Of a DNA stretch of 25,110 nucleotides, positions 7,598 through 14,286 are shown in pieces (positions within the stretch are counted from its first letter, which is position 1; each line of letters begins with the position of its first letter). The position numbers and the translations under genes were made by a program. This stretch comes from Dokdonella_A sp035545255. GTDB taxonomy: Bacteria > Pseudomonadota > Gammaproteobacteria > Xanthomonadales > Rhodanobacteraceae. Where the stretch lies: the NCBI GenBank assembly GCA_035545255.1, contig DASZYR010000105.1, forward strand, positions 1-25,110, given 5' to 3'. Below the pieces are notes generated by a model. The model was not told the DNA's origin. It saw only the letters and a program-made list of their open reading frames with translations, and did no database searches.

Positions 7598-7619
7598 ACG
7601 CGACCGCTGTTTTTCCCAA
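7590..7619 (-). promoter_or_regulatory. Candidate promoter for pcnB-folK-panB-panC
   Basis: On the minus strand TTGGGA (7619-7614, 4 of 6), 18-base spacer, TATAAC (7595-7590, 5 of 6). Its -10 box overlaps that of the divergent tRNA promoter, so polymerase probably cannot occupy both at once. The start would be near 7584, about 50 bases before the pcnB ATG. Confidence 0.5.
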
Positions 7620-7626
7620 CGACCCC

Positions 7627-7702
7627 GCTCCCTTCGTCTAGTGGTCCAGGACACCGCCCTCTCAAGGCGGGAACACGAGTTCGAACCTCGTAGGGAGCGC
7701 CA
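7627..7702 (+). tRNA. tRNA-Glu (anticodon CTC)
   Basis: A complete 76-base cloverleaf with encoded CCA. The acceptor stem GCTCCCT (7627-7633) pairs with AGGGAGC (7692-7698), G7699 is the discriminator base, and CCA is at 7700-7702. The D arm closes GTC/GAC. The anticodon stem CCGCC/GGCGG holds the loop CTCTCAA with anticodon CTC, reading GAG. The T arm is ACGAG-TTCGAAC-CTCGT. The leading 'TTCGTCTAG' after the acceptor stem is typical of bacterial tRNA-Glu. It reads GAG, which is frequent in the neighbouring genes. Confidence 0.96.
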
Positions 7703-7787
7703 TGGGGTTTGCTTTTGCGATCGTCCTGATCGCGGCTTCAGCCAGGGAAGCGCGGCCCGCCGCCTCGGCTTTTCGCTGGAATCCAAC

Positions 7788-7805
7788 GCGGCCATCCATG
7801 GCCGC
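7788..7805. repeat. 18-bp palindrome upstream of fdxA
   Basis: GCGGCCAT-CC-ATGGCCGC is a perfect inverted repeat with a 2-base centre, between the tRNA and fdxA. A smaller hairpin CCTC-GCAAA-GAGG follows. Neither is followed by a T-run. It could be an operator or processing site, or chance in GC-rich DNA. Confidence 0.3.
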
Positions 7806-7877
7806 ACTCCTCGCAAAGAGGAAGCAGGCTTCGGGCTGGGTCTTGTGATCTCGTTTTAGAGCAAAGGCGGGTCCTCA

Positions 7878-8201
7878 ATGCCTTTTGTCGTGACCGAAAA
7901 CTGCATCAAGTGCAAGTACACCGACTGCGTCGAGGTATGTCCGGTGGACTGCTTCCACGAAGGACCGAACTTCCTCGTGATCGATCCCGAGGAATGCATC
8001 GACTGCACGCTCTGCGAGCCCGAATGCCCGGCGAACGCGATCTTCCCCGAGGACGACGTTCCCGCCGGACAGGAGCATTTCATCGCGCTCAACGCCGAGC
8101 TCGCGAAGGCCTGGCCGGTGCTGACCGAACGCAAGGACGCGCCGGCCGACGCGAAGGAATGGGACGGCAAGACCGACAAGCTGCCGCTGCTCGAACGCTG
8201 A
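7878..8201 (+). CDS. fdxA: 7Fe ferredoxin, FdxA type
   Basis: A small acidic cytoplasmic electron carrier of 107 aa with one [3Fe-4S] and one [4Fe-4S] cluster. Cysteines are at 9, 12, 17, 21, 25, 40, 43, 46 and 50. The pattern 'CIKCKYTDCVEVCPVDC' followed by 'CIDCTLCEPECP' matches Azotobacter ferredoxin I, as does the long C-terminal tail ending 'KLPLLER'. The extra residues between Cys12 and Cys17 turn the first site into a 3Fe cluster. The ribosome binding site is weak (AAAGG about 10 bases upstream). It lies downstream of tRNA-Glu; I could not find a convincing promoter of its own, so read-through from the tRNA promoter is possible. Confidence 0.96.
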   Translation: MPFVVTENCIKCKYTDCVEVCPVDCFHEGPNFLVIDPEECIDCTLCEPECPANAIFPEDDVPAGQEHFIALNAELAKAWPVLTERKDAPADAKEWDGKTDKLPLLER

Positions 8202-8355
8202 TCTCGCCGCCGCCCGCCTTGCATGGCCGGCAGCTCGACTCGCAGGGTCGCCTTCTCGCTCTCGCGAACCCCGTTCAGGCCGCTCGCTCGCACGTTGCAC
8301 AGCTGCGACGGCCGCGTTTCCCGATCCGGGTTCAGGAGCGCGGCGGCGACGAGCC

Positions 8356-9018
8356 TTACGAGAGGCGCTGCTTCAGCGTCGAGAGCAGCGCCTGCGCCGC
8401 GTCGCGTGAAGCCTGATCCGTTGCGCCTTCGGTCGCGACCTTGCTGCCGTCGCCCTCGGCGGTCACGCGCAGCGTGAGCCGCACCGGAACCGTCGTCTTG
8501 CCCTTCGCCATGCCGAGCGTGACGATCTTCTTGAACAGGCCGGGTTTCTGGACGACCTGTGCGCTCGTCTGCACGTCGTAGCTGCGGCCGGCTTCGTCGC
8601 GGGCGAGGATCGTCGCCGCGCCCGAGCGCTCGAGCGCGAGGCCGACGCGCGTCCACGTGCTGTCGACGCTGTCCGCGACGTGGAGGCCGTCGCCGCCGAG
8701 CGTCACCGCCGTTGCCGGCGCGGTCACGACCCCGGCGGATGCGGTTGCCGTCGCAGGAGCCTCGGTCGCGGCGGTGCCGCCCGACGATGCCGCGGCGGCA
8801 GGCGCGGAACCCGCTTCGGGGATTGCCATCGCGCTGGAAGTGTTCGGTTTGTCGAGATCGGGCGGGACTTCGAGCGGCCGTTCCTGGACGCTCGTCTTGT
8901 AGACGTCGTTCTGCTTCTCGGCGTGGCGATGAAACCAGCCGCAACCTCCGAGAAGGCAGGTCGCGCTCACGGCGAACACGAGGGCTCGGATGTCCCGTCT
9001 CACGTTGGCAAGTTCCAT
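8356..9018 (-). CDS. bamC: Outer membrane assembly lipoprotein BamC (NlpB/DapX)-like
   Basis: A predicted lipoprotein of 220 aa. The N-terminus has a hydrophobic segment and the lipobox 'LLGGC' (Cys about residue 26), so it should be lipidated. The next stretch, 'NDVYKTSVQERPLEVPPDLDKPN', resembles the BamC segment that contacts BamD. A low-complexity Ala/Thr/Ser linker (about 62-104) follows, then a helix-grip-like domain ('VADSVDSTWTRVGLALERSG...'). It is shorter than E. coli BamC (about 344 aa) and appears to have one such domain instead of two. It sits downstream of dapA, the same place as in E. coli, which supports the call. The role in the BAM complex is inferred from the family. Confidence 0.8.
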   Translation of the reverse strand: MELANVRRDIRALVFAVSATCLLGGCGWFHRHAEKQNDVYKTSVQERPLEVPPDLDKPNTSSAMAIPEAGSAPAAAASSGGTAATEAPATATASAGVVTAPATAVTLGGDGLHVADSVDSTWTRVGLALERSGAATILARDEAGRSYDVQTSAQVVQKPGLFKKIVTLGMAKGKTTVPVRLTLRVTAEGDGSKVATEGATDQASRDAAQALLSTLKQRLS

Positions 9019-9092
9019 GGTTCGTGGCCGCGTAGTCTAGCAGGCGGCCGTTCGGGGGATTCCGCTGCGGCGACGCGAACCGATCGCAGCCG

Positions 9093-9111
9093 GCTCCGGG
9101 TCCACCGGAGC
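9093..9111. other. Stem-loop between dapA and bamC
   Basis: GCTCCGG (9093-9099), loop GTCCA, CCGGAGC (9105-9111): a perfect 7-bp stem 23 bases beyond the dapA stop. There is no T-run, so read-through into bamC is expected. It may tune the dapA:bamC ratio or protect an mRNA end; this is inference. Confidence 0.3.
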
Positions 9112-9133
9112 GGTGCGCTCGGCCGGCGACATG

Positions 9134-10036
9134 CTAACTCACGGCCCGCTCGGCTTCGATCAATCCGAGCTGAACCAGAAGATCGCGTCCCGCCGCGTGA
9201 TGCACCGCCGACAGCGCCTGGAGCGGCAGGCGAAGGCCGGGTGTTCCGAAGCCGAGCTCGCCGAGGCACCACTTGACGGGGATCGGATTCGGCTCGATGC
9301 CGAGAAACGCATAAAGCGGGCGAAGACGGCGGTCGAGAGCGTTCGCGCCGTCCGCATCGCGCGCCGCGGAGCGCGTGCAAAGCTCGGCGAAAGCCGCCGG
9401 CGCGACGTTCGCGGCGACCGAGACGACACCGGCTGCGCCCGATAGCATCGCGCGTGCGGCGGTCGGATCGTCGCCGGAGAGCACGCGGAACCGATCGCTC
9501 GCGAACGCCAGCAGGGCGTCCATGCGCTCGGGCTCCGGACGCGCCTCTTTGATGCCGACGATGTTGCCGTGCGCGGCGAGGCGCCGGGTGGTTTCGGGAA
9601 GCAGGTCGCAGGACGTGCGCGTCGGCACGTTGTACAAGACGACCGGCAAACCGCCTTGCTCGGCGACTTCGCAGAAGTGGCGGTAGAGCCCCTCCTGCGT
9701 CGGCCGCACGTACGGCGGCGCGACCACGAGCGCGAAGTCGACACCGGCTGCCTTCGCGCGCTGCGTTTGCGCGATCGTCTTGCGCGTGCCCGAAAGCCCG
9801 GTTCCGGCGAGCACCGGAACGCGCCTGGAGATGCGTTCGACGGCGAACTCGAGCAGGGTCGAAAACTCGCGCTCGTCGAGCGTCGCGGCCTCGCCGGTCG
9901 AGCCCGCCATGACGATCGCCCGCGTGCCGCCGGCCAGCTGATGGTCGATCAGCCGGCCGCAGGCTTCGAGGTCGAGCTCATCGTCGCGCGGTGCGAACGG
10001 CGTCGCGAGTGCGCAAATGCTTCCGGAAAGAGTCAC
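9134..10036 (-). CDS. dapA: 4-hydroxy-tetrahydrodipicolinate synthase
   Basis: Condenses pyruvate with aspartate semialdehyde in the lysine/diaminopimelate pathway, so it supplies cell-wall precursor. It is 300 aa, near the family norm (~292). Motifs: 'AGSTGEAATL' (44-53), 'VVAPPYVRPTQEGLYRHF', 'LYNVPTRTSCDL' with Tyr135 and Arg140, and 'IVGIKEA' with the Schiff-base Lys163. The start is GTG at 10036; no strong ribosome binding site precedes it, but the N-terminus 'LSGSICALATPF' aligns with the family start. It is divergent from gcvR and is followed by bamC. This is the E. coli arrangement. Confidence 0.96.
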   Translation of the reverse strand: MTLSGSICALATPFAPRDDELDLEACGRLIDHQLAGGTRAIVMAGSTGEAATLDEREFSTLLEFAVERISRRVPVLAGTGLSGTRKTIAQTQRAKAAGVDFALVVAPPYVRPTQEGLYRHFCEVAEQGGLPVVLYNVPTRTSCDLLPETTRRLAAHGNIVGIKEARPEPERMDALLAFASDRFRVLSGDDPTAARAMLSGAAGVVSVAANVAPAAFAELCTRSAARDADGANALDRRLRPLYAFLGIEPNPIPVKWCLGELGFGTPGLRLPLQALSAVHHAAGRDLLVQLGLIEAERAVS

Positions 10037-10066
10037 GTCGTAAATTCAACGACTTGCGTCTCGTCG

Positions 10067-10095
10067 ATGTTACTTGCTACCCCCGACAGCGGCAA
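10067..10095 (-). promoter_or_regulatory. Candidate dapA promoter
   Basis: On the minus strand TTGCCG (10095-10090), 17-base spacer, TAACAT (10072-10067), each 4 of 6 to the sigma-70 consensus. The start point would be near 10060, leaving a short leader before the dapA GTG. It overlaps the opposing gcvR candidate promoter. Confidence 0.35.
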
Positions 10096-10102
10096 GTATT
10101 CT
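10074..10102 (+). promoter_or_regulatory. Candidate gcvR promoter
   Basis: TTGCTA (10074-10079), 17-base spacer, TATTCT (10097-10102), each 4 of 6. Initiation would be near 10109, about 47 bases before the gcvR GTG. It occupies nearly the same DNA as the dapA candidate on the other strand. Confidence 0.35.
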
Positions 10103-10155
10103 GGAATCCATTGGCATCGGGAAGCGATGCCGACGCCGATGGGGTCGAGGGAATC

Positions 10156-10740
10156 GTGAAGCCGGCAGGAAAGCAAAGCACGGGCGAAACCGCGCCGCGT
10201 CCCGCCGCGAACGAAAACTACCTCCTGATCAGCGCCTTCGCCGCAGCGAACCATTCGCCGCTCGTCGCGATCTCGAAGCGCATCTCCGATTGCGGCTGCA
10301 ATCTCGCCGAAGCGCGCGTCGCCTCGCTTGGCAGCGATCTTTCGGTGCTCGCGCTCGCGCAGGGCCCGTGGGATGCGATCGCGAAGCTCGAGAACGCGCT
10401 CGCCAGGCTCGAGCGCGACGGCGAGCTTCGTCTCTCGCATTTCCGTACCGGTGCGAAGCAGCAGCAATCGAACCTGTTGCCCTACGTGGTCGAGGTCGTC
10501 GCCGCGGACAAGAACGGCGTGCTGTTCCAGCTTGCCGAGTTCTTCGCGCGCCAGGGCATCACGATCGAGCAGCTGCATTCGACGCGCTACCGTGCGATGC
10601 AGACCGGCGCGGACATGTTCTCCGCGCAGATCACGATCGGCATCCCGAACACGATGCACATCGCGGCGCTGCGCGACGATTTCCTCGAATTCTGCGACGG
10701 GCTCAACCTCGATGCGATCATGGATCCGATGAAATTCTGA
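10156..10740 (+). CDS. gcvR: Glycine cleavage system repressor-like ACT protein
   Basis: A 194-aa cytoplasmic protein with two tandem ACT-type domains: the first around 'NYLLISAFAAANHSPLVAISKRISDCGCNLAEARV', the second around 'YVVEVVAADKNGVLFQLAEFFARQGITIEQLHS'. In E. coli GcvR binds GcvA and, with glycine, represses the glycine cleavage operon. No gcvA is in this window, so the partner is unknown here. The start is the GTG at 10156 with GAGGG 4 bases upstream; a longer frame extends upstream without family similarity. It is divergent from dapA and followed by bcp, the same order as in E. coli. Function in glycine regulation is inferred from family and context. Confidence 0.85.
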   Translation: MKPAGKQSTGETAPRPAANENYLLISAFAAANHSPLVAISKRISDCGCNLAEARVASLGSDLSVLALAQGPWDAIAKLENALARLERDGELRLSHFRTGAKQQQSNLLPYVVEVVAADKNGVLFQLAEFFARQGITIEQLHSTRYRAMQTGADMFSAQITIGIPNTMHIAALRDDFLEFCDGLNLDAIMDPMKF

Positions 10741-10760
10741 CGCCCGCAGGTCAACTCGCG

Positions 10761-10842
10761 CCGTCATGCCCGCGAACGCGGGCATCCATTTTCGACGGCG
10801 CGAATAAAGCAACATGGATTCCCGCTTTCGCGGGAATGACGG
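10761..10842. repeat. Inverted pair of REP-like palindromic units
   Basis: Unit A (10761-10788) and unit B (10815-10842) face each other; unit A matches the reverse complement of unit B at 25 of 28 positions. Each is itself a hairpin: ATGCCCGCG-AA-CGCGGGCAT in A, and ATTCCCGC-TTTC-GCGGGAAT in B. Two of the three differences form a compensatory pair (G-C in A, T-A in B), so the stem is kept. The units lie in the gcvR-bcp gap. Units with a CCCGCGAA-type core are widespread in gammaproteobacterial genomes, often in such BIME-like pairs. Confidence 0.8.
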
Positions 10843-10862
10843 CAGAGAGGACGGCTCGCGAA

Positions 10863-11324
10863 ATGCTCGAACCCGGCGACAAGGTACCGAAGCTCAAAGG
10901 CACCACCCAGGACGGCCGCGCATTCAAGCTCGCCGACCTCGCCGGCAAGCCCTTCGTGATCTATTTCTATCCGAAGGACATGACGCCGGGCTGCACGCTC
11001 GAGGCGCAGGATTTCCAGAAGCTCTATCCGAAATTCAGGAAGGCCGGCGCCGAAATCGTCGGCGTCTCGCGCGACAGCGTGGCCTCGCACGAGAAGTTCT
11101 GCACGAAGCACAACCTCGCGTTTCCGCTAGTCGCCGACGAAGACGAGACCTGGTGCCGCGCGTTCGGCGTGATCGGCGAAAAGGTGCTGTACGGCAAGAA
11201 GCACGTCGGCGTCATCCGCTCGACGTTCCTCTTCGGCGCCGACGGCAAGCTCGTCGAGGCCTGGCGCAACGTGCGCGTGCCGGGCCACGCCGAGAAAGTG
11301 CTGGAGCGCCTGACCTCGCAGTGA
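10863..11324 (+). CDS. bcp: Thioredoxin-dependent peroxiredoxin (Bcp/PrxQ)
   Basis: Reduces hydrogen peroxide and organic peroxides in the cytoplasm. It has 153 aa, typical for Bcp. The fold marks are 'FVIYFYPKDMTPGCTLEAQDF' with peroxidatic Cys44, 'EIVGVSRDS', and 'RSTFLFGADGKL'. The residue five after Cys44 is Gln, so the resolving Cys of E. coli Bcp (Cys+5) is absent. Cys80 ('KFCTKH') lies 36 residues on, where Xylella-type PrxQ has its resolving Cys. The ATG at 10863 was chosen because the protein then begins at the family start; an in-frame ATG at 10836 lies inside the REP-like unit. It follows gcvR, as in E. coli, and precedes phoH. Confidence 0.95.
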   Translation: MLEPGDKVPKLKGTTQDGRAFKLADLAGKPFVIYFYPKDMTPGCTLEAQDFQKLYPKFRKAGAEIVGVSRDSVASHEKFCTKHNLAFPLVADEDETWCRAFGVIGEKVLYGKKHVGVIRSTFLFGADGKLVEAWRNVRVPGHAEKVLERLTSQ

Positions 11325-11415
11325 CCGTCACATTCGTCTGCTATCCGTTCCGCCCTGCCCGACCCGGCAGACGGCGCATCGCCGCTTTCATCCTCCTTCC
11401 CCACGGAATCGCCGC

Positions 11416-12810
11416 ATGACCCGAGGCAAGCGCATCTACGCGCTCGACACCAACGTGCTGATGCACGATCCGACCGCTCTGTTCCGCTTCGAGGAGCACG
11501 ACGTGTTCCTGCCGATGACGGTGCTCGAAGAGCTCGACGCGGCGAAGAAGGGCACATCGGAAACCGCGCGCAACGCGCGCCAGGTCAGCCGCTTCATCAA
11601 CGAGCTGATCGAGAACGGCAACGGCCGGCACATCGAGGACGGCGTCGAGCTCAAGCATCCGCAAGGCCTCCAGCTCAGCCGTCGCGCGCGCGGACGTCTT
11701 TACTTCCAGACTTCCGCGCTCGCGCCGGCGCCGCCGAAAGGCACCAAGCGGCCGTTGCCGGACAACCAGATCCTCGCCGCGATCGTCGCGCTGCGCGAGA
11801 CGCGCAAGGAACCCATCGCGCTCGTCTCGAAGGACATCAACCTGCGCATCAAGGCGACGATCTACGGCATCGACGCGGAGGACTACGAAAACGACCGTGC
11901 GCTCGACGATTTCAGCCTGCTCTACACGGGCCTCGCCGAGCTCCCGGCCGATTTCTGGGATCGCCACGGCGAGCTCCGTTCGTGGTCCGAGCGCGGCCAC
12001 ACGTTCTACGAGGTCAAGCGCCGCAAGGACGAAGACTGGCATCCGAACCAGAATCTCTACCTGCCCGGCGAGGACGACATCGAGCTGCGCGTGCTGCGCC
12101 TCGACGGCGCGAAGGCGACGCTGCAGATCGTCGACGACTATCGCACCGGATCGCACACGGTCTGGGGCATCTCGGCGCGCAATCGCGAACAGAACTTCGC
12201 GCTGAACGCGCTGATGGACCCCGACATCGATTTCGTCACGCTGCTCGGCACGGCCGGCACCGGCAAGACGCTGCTCGCGCTCGCGGCCGGCCTCGCGCAG
12301 GTCATGGATCAGCAGCGCTACCGCGAGATCATCATGACGCGCGCGACGGTCTCGGTCGGCGAGGACATCGGCTTCCTGCCCGGCACCGAGGAAGAGAAGA
12401 TGACGCCGTGGATGGGCGCGCTGACCGACAACCTCGAAGTGCTGACGAATCCGCAGGAAGGCGGCGCGTGGGGGCGCGCGGCGACGAATGACCTGCTCGC
12501 CTCGCGCATCAAGATCCGATCGTTGAACTTCATGCGCGGCCGCACGTTCCTCGGCCGCTACGTGATCATCGACGAGGCGCAGAACCTGACGCCCAAGCAG
12601 ATGAAGACGCTGGTCACGCGCGCGGGCCCGGGCAGCAAGGTGATCTGCCTCGGCAACGTCGAGCAGATCGATACGCCCTACCTGACCGAGACGACCTCGG
12701 GCCTGACCTACGCGGTCGACCGCTTCAAGGACTGGCAGCACTCGGCCCACATCACGCTGCGACGCGGCGAGCGCTCGCGGCTGGCGGACTATGCTTCGGA
12801 GGTGTTGTAG
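11416..12810 (+). CDS. PhoH-family ATPase with N-terminal PIN domain
   Basis: A 464-aa protein of the PIN-PhoH (PhoH2) type. The N-terminal ~150 residues are a PIN RNase domain: 'YALDTNVLMHDP' with Asp11, 'VLEELD', and the acidic motif region 'PDNQILAAIVAL... LVSKDINLRIKA'. The C-terminal half is the PhoH ATPase with Walker A 'GTAGTGKT' (278-285) and Walker B 'YVIIDEAQN' (Asp386, Glu387). PIN-PhoH proteins studied in mycobacteria act as ATP-dependent RNA helicase/RNases; the role here is inferred from that. Despite the name, nothing ties it to the phosphate regulon at the right of the window. GGAA lies 7 bases before the start. It is third in the gcvR-bcp-phoH run, 91 bases after bcp. Confidence 0.93.
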   Translation: MTRGKRIYALDTNVLMHDPTALFRFEEHDVFLPMTVLEELDAAKKGTSETARNARQVSRFINELIENGNGRHIEDGVELKHPQGLQLSRRARGRLYFQTSALAPAPPKGTKRPLPDNQILAAIVALRETRKEPIALVSKDINLRIKATIYGIDAEDYENDRALDDFSLLYTGLAELPADFWDRHGELRSWSERGHTFYEVKRRKDEDWHPNQNLYLPGEDDIELRVLRLDGAKATLQIVDDYRTGSHTVWGISARNREQNFALNALMDPDIDFVTLLGTAGTGKTLLALAAGLAQVMDQQRYREIIMTRATVSVGEDIGFLPGTEEEKMTPWMGALTDNLEVLTNPQEGGAWGRAATNDLLASRIKIRSLNFMRGRTFLGRYVIIDEAQNLTPKQMKTLVTRAGPGSKVICLGNVEQIDTPYLTETTSGLTYAVDRFKDWQHSAHITLRRGERSRLADYASEVL

Positions 12811-12869
12811 GGCCTCGCGCGTTTTCGCGCCATCGTTCGGAACGTCGACGCAAGATTGCCCTCACCCTG

Positions 12870-12893
12870 CCCTCTCCCGCACGCGGGAGAGGG
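12870..12893. other. GC-rich hairpin between convergent phoH and fadL-like genes
   Basis: CCCTCTCCCGC (12870-12880) pairs perfectly with GCGGGAGAGGG (12883-12893). It is preceded by 'CCCTCACCCTG', a form seen in repeated palindromic elements of related genomes (from memory). It lies between the ends of two convergent genes and may act as a bidirectional transcription barrier, though no T-run follows. A related hairpin is at 15159-15182. Confidence 0.5.
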
Positions 12894-12904
12894 GAAAGGA
12901 TGAA

Positions 12905-14086
12905 TCAGAAGCGTACGGAGTAGAGCGCTTCGAACTCGACCTGGCTCGCCGACGACGGATCGTGCGAGCGGTAGGACGGCATCATCAGGAGGTACGGCGA
13001 GGACGCGTAGCTCGCCGCGAAGCTCATGTGCGAGTTTTCGCCGAGCGCGCGCGACCAGCCGAGCGAGACCATGTCGTTCGCGGTGACGGGCTCGAGCGCG
13101 TGCGCAAGCAGCTCGGAGGTCGGCATCGGCTGCTGGCGCGTCGTGTAGCGCACCTCGAGATTGCCGACGCGATCGTCGTGCAGCGTCCAGCCGAGGCTGT
13201 AGACCGTGAGGTCGCGCCAGGCGAACACGGGGCTCGCGCCGTCGCCGAGCAGCGCGAGGAAGCGCGTCGGCAGCGCCGCGCTCGTGAACGGCGTGATCGC
13301 GCCGTACATGACGCGCTGCACGCCGACGTCGACGCCGAACGCCGGCGTCAACGCATAGCTCACGCCGAAGCTCGCGTTCGCCGGAATGTCGAAATCGCCA
13401 GGATCGGAGAAGACGCCGCGATAGTTCGGGAACGCATCCATGCCGACGCGCGACTGATACGCGGCGCCCCAGCGCAGACGCTCGCTGATCGGCCCGCCGA
13501 CGTCGACGCGCGCGCCGGCACCGTACGAGGTGTTGCCCGTGTCGGCCCAGGTCGGCGGCACGATGCCGTTCTGCAACGGCGACATGCCGAGATCGAGGCT
13601 CGCGAAACGCTGGTACGCGAGTACCGCCGAAAGCCTGACCGTGCTGCCGTCGTCCCATTGCTGGACGAGCGAGGGCGTAACGACCGTGCGCTCGACGCCG
13701 CTTTGCGGCACGCCGAGCATCGAGGGTGCCGTGTCGGGCAGGGTCCCGGGCGTATCGCCGACGATGCTTTTCGCGACCGCGAGGGAGACATGCGTCGTCC
13801 CCTTGCCGGCCATCGTGAAGAGCGGCGGCATGTCCAAGCGCGCGCCGTAGTGATCGAGCACGCGCGGCGGCGCGCTCGTCGCCGGCAGCGCGGCCCACGA
13901 GAATTGCGGGGTGATGCTCGCGAGCGCGTAATCGTGCCAGCGCGTCAGCACCGATTCGCTGCCCGCGAACGCAGAATGCCCGCCGGCCGTGTCGGCCGCG
14001 GCGGTTCCCCAAAAAGAAAAGAGGAGCGCAGGCATTGCCGCCAGCGCTCCTACCCATCTCCCTGTCATCGCTGTTGCCCGCTGCAT
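12905..14086 (-). CDS. FadL-family outer membrane transporter (OmpP1/FadL/TodX)
   Basis: A predicted outer-membrane beta-barrel of 393 aa that would pass long-chain fatty acids or other hydrophobic compounds. A signal peptide is visible ('MTGRWVGALAAMPALLFSFWGTAAA'), and the protein ends with Phe, as barrels do. Family marks are 'RLRWGAAYQSRVGMDAFPNYRG', 'DIPANASFGVSYALTPAF', 'VDVGVQRVMYG' and 'WRDLTVYSLGWTLHDD', with 'QQPMPTSELLAHAL' near the end. The N-terminal hatch motif of classical FadL is not obvious, so the substrate is open. The ATG at 14086 was chosen as the first after the candidate promoter; 14068 is also possible and would begin directly at the signal peptide. It is divergent from thiD. 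Confidence 0.82.
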   Translation of the reverse strand: MQRATAMTGRWVGALAAMPALLFSFWGTAAADTAGGHSAFAGSESVLTRWHDYALASITPQFSWAALPATSAPPRVLDHYGARLDMPPLFTMAGKGTTHVSLAVAKSIVGDTPGTLPDTAPSMLGVPQSGVERTVVTPSLVQQWDDGSTVRLSAVLAYQRFASLDLGMSPLQNGIVPPTWADTGNTSYGAGARVDVGGPISERLRWGAAYQSRVGMDAFPNYRGVFSDPGDFDIPANASFGVSYALTPAFGVDVGVQRVMYGAITPFTSAALPTRFLALLGDGASPVFAWRDLTVYSLGWTLHDDRVGNLEVRYTTRQQPMPTSELLAHALEPVTANDMVSLGWSRALGENSHMSFAASYASSPYLLMMPSYRSHDPSSASQVEFEALYSVRF

Positions 14087-14128
14087 TGCCCCGTGCCGCG
14101 GTCCTGTTCGTGGTGTTGTTGCGGCCGC

Positions 14129-14157
14129 ATTTTGGCGAAAATGCAACACCCGGTCAA
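14129..14157 (-). promoter_or_regulatory. Candidate promoter for the FadL-like gene
   Basis: On the minus strand TTGACC (14157-14152, 5 of 6), 17-base spacer, CAAAAT (14134-14129, 4 of 6). The start point would be near 14122, which excludes the upstream ATG at 14149 and agrees with translation from 14086 or 14068. Confidence 0.45.
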
Positions 14158-14286
14158 GCGATTCCGATCACAACTTTCGATGCTAACGCCTTTATCCCAC
14201 TGGCAAATGACGCCATGCCCGCGACGCATTCAGAGCACGCCGCACCCTCATCGCCGGAATTGTTGCGGGCGCGCCACATGCCTGGC

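Noticed and set aside
7717..7733. GCGATC-GTCCT-GATCGC as a terminator for tRNA-Glu
   Set aside because: The 6-bp stem is not followed by a T-run, so it does not meet the form of an intrinsic terminator.
5637..7859. 740-codon plus-strand open frame over folK and pcnB
   Set aside because: Antisense to two well-supported genes and running through the tRNA-Glu gene; composition is Arg/Ala-rich with no recognisable motif.
8202..8355. Terminator between convergent fdxA and bamC
   Set aside because: Only very short stems (such as CCCG-ATC-CGGG) are present, with no T-tract; nothing supportable.
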